Below, piece after piece: positions 22,905-31,052 of a DNA stretch of 50,849 nucleotides (positions are counted from its first letter, which is position 1; each line of letters starts with the position of its first letter). Below the pieces are notes generated by a model, which saw only the letters and a list, made by a program, of their open reading frames with translations, was not told where the DNA came from and did not search any database. The translations under genes were made by a program, and so were the position numbers. The DNA comes from Clostridiales bacterium. Lineage in GTDB: Bacteria > Bacillota > Clostridia > Christensenellales > CAG-138. The stretch is taken from the NCBI GenBank assembly GCA_012517905.1, contig JAAYUE010000019.1, forward strand, positions 1 through 50,849, given 5' to 3'.

Positions 22905-24013
22905 GTCGCGCGGCCGCGGTGCTGCTCTGCGCGGGCGGGTCCACGCGCATGGGGTTTGACAAGCTGCTCACGCCCATCGCGGGAAAGACCGCGATCGAGC
23001 GCTCCCTGGACGCGCTGGTGCTCGGCGGCGCGGAGGAGATCGTGTTTGCCGTTTCCCCCGCGACGCGGGCATTTGTGGAAGCGCTTGCCTGCCCGGTTCC
23101 CCGGCAGATCGTCGAAGGCGGGGAGACCCGCGCGCAGTCGGTCCGAAACGCGCTGAATGTCCTTTCGAACGCGGACATCGTCGCCATCCACGACGCGGCG
23201 CGCTGCATGGTTTCGCCGGAGACGGTGAAAGAGAGCATAGAGAGCGCGGAGCAGTTCGGCAGCGGCGTGGTCGCCGGGCGCGTGACGGACACGATCATGC
23301 GGCTCGAGGGCGGCGACGTGATCCCGCTGGATCGCAGCAAGCTCATCCGCATGCAGACACCGCAGACGTTTCGATTCGACCGCATCCGACAGGCCTATGA
23401 CAAAGGCGATCTGGGCGCGGTGACCGACGACTGCGCGCTGTACATCGCCGCGGGATACGAGCCGCGTTTCGTCTACACCGAAGGCGAGGCGGCCAACCAG
23501 AAACTCACCACCGGCGCGGACTGGCAGCTTGCGCTGGCGAGTTATGCCCGCTTCGGCACGGGCTACGACACGCACCGCCTCGTCGAAGGACGAAAGCTGA
23601 TACTGGGCGGGGTGGAGCTCCCGTTTGAAAAGGGCCTGCTCGGCCACTCAGACGCGGACGTGCTGACCCACGCGATCATGGACGCGCTGCTCGGCGCGGC
23701 GGGCCTAGGCGACATCGGACGGCTGTTTCCGGACACGGACGTCGCCTATCGGGACGCGGACAGCGTCTCTCTGCTGCGGGAGGTCGTGCGCCAAATTGAG
23801 CAAACCGGCCTGCGCGTCGGCCATGTGGACGCGACCGTCATCGCCGAGCGGCCGAAGATCAAGCCCCACGCGGACGCCATGCGCGCGCGCCTGAGCGAGG
23901 CGATGCACGTCTTCCCCGAATCCGTCTCGATCAAGGCGACCACCACTGAAGGCATGAACGACGAGGGAAAAGGGCTTTGCATCTCCGCAAGCGCCGTCGT
24001 TTCTCTGGTTTAA
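22901..24013 (+). CDS. ispDF: Bifunctional IspD/IspF isoprenoid enzyme
   Basis: A 370-residue fusion. Residues 1-210 form IspD (2-C-methyl-D-erythritol 4-phosphate cytidylyltransferase), with [11 protein letters not shown] and the nucleotide-binding Lys, then [14 protein letters not shown] and [10 protein letters not shown]. From about residue 215 is IspF (MECDP synthase), with the zinc ligands in GTGYDTHRL, then [31 protein letters not shown] and the C-terminal IKATTTEGM. The two catalyse the third and fifth steps of the non-mevalonate pathway; the missing IspE step is encoded elsewhere. The start overlaps rqcP. No clear terminator follows. Confidence 0.96.
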   Translation: MSRAAAVLLCAGGSTRMGFDKLLTPIAGKTAIERSLDALVLGGAEEIVFAVSPATRAFVEALACPVPRQIVEGGETRAQSVRNALNVLSNADIVAIHDAARCMVSPETVKESIESAEQFGSGVVAGRVTDTIMRLEGGDVIPLDRSKLIRMQTPQTFRFDRIRQAYDKGDLGAVTDDCALYIAAGYEPRFVYTEGEAANQKLTTGADWQLALASYARFGTGYDTHRLVEGRKLILGGVELPFEKGLLGHSDADVLTHAIMDALLGAAGLGDIGRLFPDTDVAYRDADSVSLLREVVRQIEQTGLRVGHVDATVIAERPKIKPHADAMRARLSEAMHVFPESVSIKATTTEGMNDEGKGLCISASAVVSLV

Positions 24014-24129
24014 CGGCGTTTTTCCCCCACATGCTTTTCGTGCGGCGTTAATATTCCCCTCGCGGTTTTCCATCCGGATTTCTCCTTTATCGTCCCCCTA
24101 TTCTCATTTCATTGGAGGATCGACACTTT

Positions 24130-25611
24130 ATGCTGTTTAATTCTCTCCCCTATGCAATCTTTCTGGTTGTTGTGTTTGCTCTGCACTGGCTGCTGCCCAA
24201 TCGATTCAGATGGATCATGCTTCTGATCGCCAGCTATTACTTCTACATGAGCTGGAACCCCGAACTGATCGTATTAATCGTTTTAACCACGCTGGTCTCC
24301 TACTCCTGCGCATTGCTGATTGAGCGATACCGCGGCAGTGACGACAAGCCCTCGCATCTTCAAAAGTTATTTTTGATTCTGGCGCTGGTCATCTGCCTCG
24401 GAACTTTATTCTTCTTTAAATATTTTGACTTTTTCAGCGATTCGGTAACGGCAATCCTGCGTTCCCTGTCGCTTCCGGTCCATGAATTGACGCTGAAGCT
24501 GATCCTGCCCGTCGGCATTTCTTTCTATACGTTTCAAACGCTGAGCTACGTCATCGACGTATATCACGGCAAAGTCCCTGCTGAAAGGCATCTGGGAATC
24601 TATGCGCTCTATGTGTCCTTTTTCCCGCAGCTTGTCGCTGGACCGATCGAACGGCCTCAAAACCTGATCCCACAGATCCGGCGAGAGCGAACGTTTGAAT
24701 TTCAGCCGGCCAGCGACGGCCTGAAATGGATTGCGCTCGGTCTCTTCAAAAAAGTCGTAATCGCGGATTCGCTTTCCGTATATGTCGATATGGTCTATGG
24801 AAACCTTGCCGGTTTTCACGGGCTTCCCTTTATTGTTGCAACTGTATTTTTCGCGTTTCAGATCTACTGCGATTTTTCCGGCTATTCCGATATCGCGATC
24901 GGATCCGCGAAATTGCTCGGCATCAATCTGATGAAGAATTTCGACAGCCCCTATCTGTCGCTGTCTTTGCGCGAATTCTGGACCCGGTGGCACATCTCTC
25001 TGTCCTCATGGTTTCGGGATTACGTCTATATTCCGCTGGGCGGCAATCGAAAAAAGCTCCCGCGCCATCTGATCAACCTGATGCTTACGTTTCTGATGAG
25101 CGGTCTTTGGCACGGCGCAAACTGGACGTTTGTCTGCTGGGGGGCGCTGCATGGGTTCTATGTGGTTGCTGAAACGCTGATTCACAAAATCCAATCGCGT
25201 TTTGCTTCCCCCAAGGAAAAAAAGCCCTCTCAAAGCTGGCTGTCCTCGGCCGTACGCCTGGTTCTCACGTTCACTCTGGTTTGTTTTGCCTGGGTGTTTT
25301 TCCGCGCGGACAGCATGGCGGACGCATTCTACGGCTTGAGCAATATGTTTGAAGGCATTCGTTCGCCCCTGCACTATGTCGCCGATGCCGCAACAAAGCT
25401 GAAGCTCGATCGTTACGATTTGCTGATTCGCCTGTTGCCGGTCGGCATGCTGGCTGTTTTCGATATCGCCAACCGCCGCACAAACGTGTTTGCCGCAATG
25501 TCGCGCTGGAAACCGGTGTTCCGCTGGGGCGTATACCTCATTCTCATCTGGTTCATCCTGTTCTTTCCCGGCACCGGCGGCGGGTCCGAGTTCATTTACT
25601 TTCAGTTTTAG
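24130..25611 (+). CDS. MBOAT-family O-acyltransferase (AlgI-like)
   Basis: A 493-residue polytopic membrane protein of the MBOAT superfamily. Characteristic segments are LLIASYYFYMSWNPEL, ILPVGISFYTFQTLSYVIDV, FPQLVAGPIERPQNLIPQI, FCDFSGYSD-type sequence (here YCDFSGYSDIAIG), FWTRWHISLSSWFRDYVYIP and the active-site His in SGLWHGANWTFVCWG. AlgI-like members move acyl groups across the membrane for O-acetylation of exopolysaccharide, teichoic acid or peptidoglycan. GGAGG (24114-24118) lies 11 bases before the ATG. The next gene, nine bases on, is the SGNH-like partner expected for the extracellular transfer step. Confidence 0.92.
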   Translation: MLFNSLPYAIFLVVVFALHWLLPNRFRWIMLLIASYYFYMSWNPELIVLIVLTTLVSYSCALLIERYRGSDDKPSHLQKLFLILALVICLGTLFFFKYFDFFSDSVTAILRSLSLPVHELTLKLILPVGISFYTFQTLSYVIDVYHGKVPAERHLGIYALYVSFFPQLVAGPIERPQNLIPQIRRERTFEFQPASDGLKWIALGLFKKVVIADSLSVYVDMVYGNLAGFHGLPFIVATVFFAFQIYCDFSGYSDIAIGSAKLLGINLMKNFDSPYLSLSLREFWTRWHISLSSWFRDYVYIPLGGNRKKLPRHLINLMLTFLMSGLWHGANWTFVCWGALHGFYVVAETLIHKIQSRFASPKEKKPSQSWLSSAVRLVLTFTLVCFAWVFFRADSMADAFYGLSNMFEGIRSPLHYVADAATKLKLDRYDLLIRLLPVGMLAVFDIANRRTNVFAAMSRWKPVFRWGVYLILIWFILFFPGTGGGSEFIYFQF

Positions 25612-25620
25612 GAGTCTGAC

Positions 25621-26541
25621 ATGAAATTGTTTTTTAAGAAGTTTTGCATTCTTCTGCTGATTTGCGCGCTGATTGCCGCGGCGGCCAACCTTGCCTTTTA
25701 TTTCATCAAAGGCAGCTTGACGCCGGCGTATGTAGATCGCTTTCTCGACGCGCCCAAACAGATTCAGGTGGCCAATCTTGGCAGCAGCCACGGGCAAAAT
25801 GGATTCTCCTATCTCGATCATCCGGAGCTCGCTTCCGTGAATCTGGCGTTCGGATCGCAAAGCATTATGATGGACGAGCGTGTATTAGAAAACTATATCG
25901 ACCGTTTTTCCGACGGAGCGGTGCTCTACATTCCCGTTTCTTATTCGTCTCTTCTTTCCGCTTCTTCCGACCGAAGTGATTTCCTGTCCCTTAACCGCCG
26001 CTATTACTATTTTTTGCGCCGGGATCTGATCATCAACTTTTCATGGCGTGAATGGCTGGCTGTAAAATCTCCCGGATTATTCATTCCAAACTGGGAGGCG
26101 CAATATTGGACGGTCGATGAATTCGACGAAGCCGGTGTACAGACGGCCGATACCATCGACGTTCAAGCGGATGCGAACGCCGCCGTACAGCGGCACATCC
26201 TCGTGCACGAAAAAAACGGCGAATATACCTATAACGAGGAAACGCTCCTTTGCCTGAACCGCATCATAGCTCTGTGCAAAGACCATCAGATAACGCCCGT
26301 GTTGATCACAACCCCGTTTCTTCGCGAATACAACGACCTTGTGCCAAAAGACTTCCTTGACATGCAGCGGTCTTATTTGAACACCCTCGCTGCCGAGCAG
26401 CAAATTGAGTATCTGGACTTTTCTCAGGATGTTCGCTTTATCGATCGATACGATTTGTTTTTGAACAGCGATCATCTGAACGACAACGGCGCGCTGATCT
26501 TCACCGACCTGCTGCTCGACGGCGGACTCCCCTCCTTTTAG
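25621..26541 (+). CDS. Membrane-anchored SGNH-like protein, partner of the MBOAT acyltransferase
   Basis: A 306-residue protein with one N-terminal membrane helix (about 8-30, CILLLICALIAAAANLAFYF) and an outer SGNH/GDSL-like domain. The block I serine is in VANLGSSHGQNGF, and the C-terminal Asp-x-x-His analogue is NSDHLNDNGA; between them is LITTPFLREYN. Such proteins (AlgJ, AlgX, PatB and DltD types) complete O-acylation outside the membrane after an MBOAT partner delivers the acyl group. TAGGAG precedes the ATG by six bases. The target polymer is unknown, as no polysaccharide cluster adjoins. Confidence 0.8.
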   Translation: MKLFFKKFCILLLICALIAAAANLAFYFIKGSLTPAYVDRFLDAPKQIQVANLGSSHGQNGFSYLDHPELASVNLAFGSQSIMMDERVLENYIDRFSDGAVLYIPVSYSSLLSASSDRSDFLSLNRRYYYFLRRDLIINFSWREWLAVKSPGLFIPNWEAQYWTVDEFDEAGVQTADTIDVQADANAAVQRHILVHEKNGEYTYNEETLLCLNRIIALCKDHQITPVLITTPFLREYNDLVPKDFLDMQRSYLNTLAAEQQIEYLDFSQDVRFIDRYDLFLNSDHLNDNGALIFTDLLLDGGLPSF

Positions 26542-26717
26542 GCGGCTCCACCACAGCGCGTGATTGCGTCCTTCCCCTGCCGTGTCGTCAACGAAATTTT
26601 TTCCTTGACGCTTCGTCTGATCGGTTTTTGCATCAGGCGCAGGAATCGTTCCTGAAAACGTTGCCATTTCGCCTGTTTTTTGCTTTTGCAAGGCAATTGC
26701 TACATGACATCCCAAAA

Positions 26718-26756
26718 ATGTAACAAAAAGCATGCCAATATGTAACCTTATGTAAC
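26718..26756 (+). repeat. Three ATGTAAC direct repeats
   Basis: ATGTAAC at 26718-26724, 26740-26746 and 26750-26756, start-to-start spacing 22 and 10 bases, so all lie near the same face of the helix. Possible regulator sites; no candidate protein is known. Confidence 0.45.
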
Positions 26757-26798
26757 ATTTCCGGCATATGCCGCCGTCGATCGGTGGTCCGACGCATG

Positions 26799-26824
26799 AA
26801 AGCCCGATCTTTCGGGCTTTTTTT
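26799..26824 (+). terminator. Intrinsic terminator upstream of the NlpC/P60 gene
   Basis: AAAGCCCGA (26799-26807), loop TCTT, TCGGGCTTT (26812-26820) and further T to 26824. It probably ends the MBOAT operon transcript. Confidence 0.88.
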
Positions 26825-26856
26825 GCTTGGACTTACCGGAGTTGCGGCCCGATTCT

Positions 26857-26884
26857 TTGATTTTTACGCAGGTTCGTGTATACT
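26857..26884 (+). promoter_or_regulatory. Promoter of the NlpC/P60 lipoprotein gene
   Basis: TTGATT (26857-26862), 16-base spacer, TATACT (26879-26884). The sequence from TTCTTTGATTTTT to CGTGTATACTGT is nearly repeated at the next gene's promoter (28789-28822). Confidence 0.8.
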
Positions 26885-26967
26885 GTTGTTCAAACGGAGA
26901 GGTTGCAAGAAAATCTCCCCTTGCGGGCGTTTCGCCCGATTGTTTTAGTTCAAAATCCGGAGGGTGT

Positions 26968-28704
26968 ATGAAGCGTCCCTACCTTTTGCTCGCCTGCCTG
27001 CCGCTCCTGCTTCTCGCGGGCTGTACGGGCGGCGCAGCGGAGTCCGCCCCCGCGACGCCGGCGCCGACGGCAACGGCGCACGTCGTCATCCTCTCCAATA
27101 CGCCGACGCCTACGCCGGAACCCACCCCGACGCCGGAGCCCACCCCGGAGCCGATCGACCACATGGGCCAGCGCGTGCGCGACAATCTGATGACCGACCG
27201 CGAGACGCTGCAGCTCGTGTCGTTCGCGGGCTCGATCGAGCTCTTTTCGGAAGCCAGCACGGCCGGCGACAGCGTCGATCTGGTCAATCGCGTGACCGAT
27301 CGCTCGATCAACGACCTGATCGTGCTGAGCGAGGTCACCTCTCCCGAAGGCAAGCTGATGTATCAGGTGCGCGCCGCGTTTTCCGGCGTCACCGGCTATG
27401 TGCTCGCCAAGGACACGCGGGACAGTCGCCTCGCGGCCAGCGGCGTCAGCGGGTATGCGCTCATGCTCTGCCCCGGCTGCTCGCTCATGAAGTCGCCGGA
27501 TGAGGAAAGCTCCGTCCTTGCGCAGGAAAGCTATCACGCCGCGCGCGTCCTCGGCGAATATAAGGATTACTACTACGTCATCACCGAAGACGGCAACGCG
27601 GGGTTCGTCCTGCCCGGCCAGCTCAAGATGATCGATGCCGCGACGCTGGAGACGTATCTCGCCTCCGGACTCACGCCACAGGCGCAGGAGCCATACAGCG
27701 TGGACAACCTGATCGCCTACGCGGAGGAGCAGACCGCGGCCGCCTCCACCGAAGCGCTGATCTACGACGGGCTGTCGCAGCTCGGTTTCTATTTCAATCC
27801 CGGTTACTATCGGTTTTTCCAAAAGGATCTCTTCGACCTGACGCAGTATCCCATCGGATACCGCGAGGACGTCTACAATTCCTCTATCTTCAAACTCTGG
27901 AATTCCGCGGGCAACCTCGCCTACTATGAGGACCACCCGACGCAGTGGGCGCATGTTGCGCGCGGCGACGCGCTGGAACGCGGCGACCTGCTCTTCTTCG
28001 CCGAGTACGGCGCGGGCGATACCGTCGAGGTCGAAACCTACGAGGTCGTGCTGCGCGGGCCGGACTCCGGCTACATCACCTCCTGCGGCATCTACCTTGG
28101 CGACGACGCCATGCTCTGGGTCAACGGCGGACAGGTGGAAAAGGTGGAGCAGCTCAGCACATCGCCGCTCTGGCAGTATTTCGACTCCGCGCGCCGCATT
28201 CAGACCGAGGTGACGAATCGGAAAACATACCTGCTCGAATGCATGATTTCCTCCGCCTACGACCGCCTCGGCACACCCTATAACAACTTCTGCCGCATGG
28301 GCGAGACGAGCTACGACTGCTCCGGCCTCGTTGGCTGGGCGCTGCGCCGCGCGGGCGCAACGCAGCTCAAGAGCGGAAACAAACAGTTCCGGGAAACGAC
28401 GGCGTCCGGCCTTGCGCATCTCGAGCTGCTCTATTACGACGGGCTGAAGCTCCCGCTCAAGTACGTCTCCAAAAGCTCGGGGGACGAATCCACCATACCG
28501 CTTCTGGAGCGGGGCGACCTCATCTTTCTCGTGGGCGAAACGCAGCCGCGCATTTCGCACGTGATGATCTACCTCGGCGATATGCGCGTGATCCACTCCA
28601 CCACCGTGACGGACTTCTACCGCGGCACGCTGGTGGCGGGCTTTCGCCCCGAACTGCAGGGGCTCTATACCAACGCCCTGCGCATCGTATACGACCAGGA
28701 CTGA
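26968..28704 (+). CDS. NlpC/P60 cell-wall endopeptidase lipoprotein
   Basis: A 578-residue lipoprotein. The signal peptide ends in the lipobox LLAGC. A Pro/Thr stalk (PTPTPEPTPTPEPTPEP) follows, then SH3-like wall-binding modules (about 60-230) and a helical middle region. The C-terminal NlpC/P60 domain has catalytic Cys451 in SYDCSGLVGWALR, His531 in RISHVMIYLG and a third polar residue at His543. These enzymes cut the D-Glu to diamino acid bond of stem peptides. The N-terminal module is paralogous to that of the next gene. GGAGG (26959-26963) lies four bases before the ATG. A terminator follows at 28732. Confidence 0.9.
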   Translation: MKRPYLLLACLPLLLLAGCTGGAAESAPATPAPTATAHVVILSNTPTPTPEPTPTPEPTPEPIDHMGQRVRDNLMTDRETLQLVSFAGSIELFSEASTAGDSVDLVNRVTDRSINDLIVLSEVTSPEGKLMYQVRAAFSGVTGYVLAKDTRDSRLAASGVSGYALMLCPGCSLMKSPDEESSVLAQESYHAARVLGEYKDYYYVITEDGNAGFVLPGQLKMIDAATLETYLASGLTPQAQEPYSVDNLIAYAEEQTAAASTEALIYDGLSQLGFYFNPGYYRFFQKDLFDLTQYPIGYREDVYNSSIFKLWNSAGNLAYYEDHPTQWAHVARGDALERGDLLFFAEYGAGDTVEVETYEVVLRGPDSGYITSCGIYLGDDAMLWVNGGQVEKVEQLSTSPLWQYFDSARRIQTEVTNRKTYLLECMISSAYDRLGTPYNNFCRMGETSYDCSGLVGWALRRAGATQLKSGNKQFRETTASGLAHLELLYYDGLKLPLKYVSKSSGDESTIPLLERGDLIFLVGETQPRISHVMIYLGDMRVIHSTTVTDFYRGTLVAGFRPELQGLYTNALRIVYDQD

Positions 28705-28731
28705 GCCGAACGCCGGCTTTCGCATTTGTGG

Positions 28732-28760
28732 AGAACGGGAAAACCTTCCCGTTCTTTTTT
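28732..28760 (+). terminator. Terminator of the NlpC/P60 gene
   Basis: AGAACGGGAA (28732-28741), loop AACC, TTCCCGTTCT (28746-28755), then T to 28760. Confidence 0.9.
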
Positions 28761-28792
28761 ATCTTCGAATCAGATTGTTCACGGTGTATTCT

Positions 28793-28820
28793 TTGATTTT
28801 TTACCCCACTCGTGTATACT
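28793..28820 (+). promoter_or_regulatory. Promoter of the M15 peptidase gene
   Basis: TTGATT (28793-28798), 16-base spacer, TATACT (28815-28820), flanked by the same TTCTT and CGTG bases as the promoter at 26857-26884. Confidence 0.8.
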
Positions 28821-28898
28821 GTAGATCAGCCGACGGGCTTCGACGAGGCCCGTCCCGGGGCTGCCGCGGCGCGGCAGGTCCGACCCGTCCGGAGGATT

Positions 28899-31007
28899 AT
28901 GAAGCGTTCTCTTTTTTTCACCGCCTGCCTGTTGATTCTGTTTTTTGCGGTGTCCGCCGGCGGCGCAGCGGTCAGCTATGCCGAGTCGACGCCTTCGCCC
29001 TCGGGCGAAACGGGGACGCCGGACCCGGCCGTTTCCGCCGCGTCCGACGCTGCCGGAGAGCCGGCTGTTTCGTCCTATCAGCGCATTCGTGAAAACCTGC
29101 TGACCGACCAGGGGTCGCTGCACCTCGTTGCGATGACCCGGTCCGCCATTTTTCTCTATCCGGAGCCCACAATCAGATCGCAGCGCGTCAAACTCGTCAA
29201 TCAAAGCGTACGCGGAGTCAGCGAATTCATCGTGCTCGCGGAAGTGACCGCGACCGACGGAAAGCTGTTTTATTTTGTGCGCTCCACGTTTTCCGGCGAC
29301 ACAGGATATGTGCTCGTCAAGGACACCCGCGAGAGCGCGCTGCTCAAGAGCGGCGTGACCGGCTTTGCGGAAATCGGCACCGCCAACTGCGAGCTGCTCT
29401 CCGAGGCGGATGAAAAGGGCGTCGTCCTCGCGCGGGAGAGCGAGCATCTCGTGCGCATCCTCGGCGAGATTAAGGGATATTATTATGTCATCACCGAAGC
29501 GGGAAACTACGGCTTCATCAGACCCGTTCAGCTCAGGCTCGTCACGGCGCAGGCGCTGGAGGAGCGCCTGAAGCGCGCCGCCGCGCCGGCCGTTTTGGAG
29601 ACGGAAAGCGACCCGCTCGCCGAGGCGACGGCGGCCAACGCCGCAAAGATGCTCCGCGCGGGCCCGGACTGCGCCGCCGTCGACTACTGGGACACCGCGC
29701 TGGCGCACGCGGCCCAGCAGGGATTTTTGAAAAAGGCAGCCATGGCGATGCTGACCGTCGCCACCGGAACGGGCCAGGAACCCGTCGGTCGGGACGGCAT
29801 TCAGTTTCGCTCGTGCTTCGAAGTTCCGCCGATTGCAGACGGACAGGAGCTGCAGCAGGGACAGGAATTCAGCCTCCACGGCTCGGTCTACACAAACAGC
29901 CCGCTCACCAGCGTGACCGCGACGCTGGAAAACCTCGGCTACGGCAGTTCCGAAGTCGCGGTCGTCACGTTCGATCCAAAGGCGGACATCCGCAGCTACT
30001 CCATCAGCTCCAGCGCGGAGCCCCTCGAAGAAAAATCGCTGAACCTGTTGTTTTTCGTAAAGTCCCTGCGCGCAGGATCGTATCGATTCACGCTCTCGGC
30101 CACGACCGTCGCGCAGCCGGATCCGGTGGTGCTGCTCTCCCGCGAGTGCAGCATCGTTCGAACCCAGCAGTTTTTGCTGACGCAGAACCAGTTTGACGAC
30201 AACTATCTGGACGCGCTCGAGTTCTTCGGCGGCGACACGGATAAGTTTCTCTTCCACTATTCGCGGAGGGAAGGCCGATACATCGCCACCGACGAAGACT
30301 GGCGCAACAAATACCTCGTCGTGTCCAGCCTCGGCCGCGTGCACGTCGACGCGCTGCCCCATTTCGAGGCGGCGGAACACTATCTGAAAAACACCTATGT
30401 CCGCGTTTCGCTGCAAAATCCCGTCACGGGGCTTGTCTCCGAGGGCAGCGTGCTGCTGCTGGACGAGCTGCTCGAAAAGTCGGCAACCTATGTGCCGCGC
30501 TTCCAGTCCAATCAGGAATACATCAGCCATCATACGTTCGGAACGGCCATCGACGTCAACGACACCATGGTCCCCAATAAAAACAGGCCCGAAAACCATG
30601 AAGTGATCGGCGACGATGTGAAAAACCACCTGATCTACAACGGCATCCGGACCGACGAAAACGGCGTTTCGTATTACGATTTTCTCTATACCGGCAGCTA
30701 TTCCGGCAGATACAAGCGGGTGCCGAAGACGATTATCAACTATCTGCTCTATGAGCTTGCGTTTTTCCGCGCGGGCTTCGAATGGGGCTTTTACTACGAA
30801 ACCACCTGCGACGCGATGCACTTCATGCTCACGGAAAACGACATCAACCGCCACATGCACACGGACATCGGGCTGAGGAAGGTCTACGAATACGCCGAGC
30901 CGGAGTGGACGTATGTGCCGGTTGAAACGCCCGCGCCGAACGGTACGCCCTGGCCGGACGCCACGCCCAAGCCGGACGATTCGATTGAAGGCGTGCCGGA
31001 GGATTGA
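28899..31007 (+). CDS. Exported D-Ala-D-Ala carboxypeptidase-like protein, peptidase M15 (VanY type)
   Basis: A 702-residue secreted protein. The signal peptide (LFFTACLLILFFAVSAGGAA) ends near VSYAES. The SH3-like module at about 60-230 is paralogous to that of the previous gene (VTATDGKLFYFVRSTFSGDT versus VTSPEGKLMYQVRAAFSGVT). A long middle domain leads to a C-terminal M15 domain with zinc ligands His545 and Asp552 in HHTFGTAIDVND and His641 in DAMHFML. M15 enzymes trim D-Ala-D-Ala ends of stem peptides. The tail is Pro-rich. GGAGG (28891-28895) lies three bases before the ATG, a close spacing. A terminator follows at 31022. Confidence 0.88.
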   Translation: MKRSLFFTACLLILFFAVSAGGAAVSYAESTPSPSGETGTPDPAVSAASDAAGEPAVSSYQRIRENLLTDQGSLHLVAMTRSAIFLYPEPTIRSQRVKLVNQSVRGVSEFIVLAEVTATDGKLFYFVRSTFSGDTGYVLVKDTRESALLKSGVTGFAEIGTANCELLSEADEKGVVLARESEHLVRILGEIKGYYYVITEAGNYGFIRPVQLRLVTAQALEERLKRAAAPAVLETESDPLAEATAANAAKMLRAGPDCAAVDYWDTALAHAAQQGFLKKAAMAMLTVATGTGQEPVGRDGIQFRSCFEVPPIADGQELQQGQEFSLHGSVYTNSPLTSVTATLENLGYGSSEVAVVTFDPKADIRSYSISSSAEPLEEKSLNLLFFVKSLRAGSYRFTLSATTVAQPDPVVLLSRECSIVRTQQFLLTQNQFDDNYLDALEFFGGDTDKFLFHYSRREGRYIATDEDWRNKYLVVSSLGRVHVDALPHFEAAEHYLKNTYVRVSLQNPVTGLVSEGSVLLLDELLEKSATYVPRFQSNQEYISHHTFGTAIDVNDTMVPNKNRPENHEVIGDDVKNHLIYNGIRTDENGVSYYDFLYTGSYSGRYKRVPKTIINYLLYELAFFRAGFEWGFYYETTCDAMHFMLTENDINRHMHTDIGLRKVYEYAEPEWTYVPVETPAPNGTPWPDATPKPDDSIEGVPED

Positions 31008-31021
31008 CGGATAAGAAAAAG

Positions 31022-31047
31022 ACGGGAGCATCCGCTCCCGTTTTTTT
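31022..31047. terminator. Bidirectional terminator between the M15 gene and uvrB
   Basis: ACGGGAGC (31022-31029), loop ATCC, GCTCCCGT (31034-31041), T-run to 31047; on the minus strand TCTTTTTC follows. Confidence 0.88.
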
Positions 31048-31052
31048 GTTCG

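Larger units (their letters stand above)
26542..26967. other. 426-bp intergenic region with repeats, terminator and promoter
   Basis: No gene is supported here. It holds three ATGTAAC copies (26718-26756), a strong terminator (26799-26824) and the promoter of the NlpC/P60 gene (26857-26884). A hairpin GCGGGCGTTTCGCCCG-like element near 26923-26939 lies in the leader. Confidence 0.6.

Noticed and set aside
28779-31031. A 750-codon open frame on the minus strand opposite the M15 peptidase gene
   Set aside because: It is a shadow of the plus-strand gene, with no ribosome binding site or family features.
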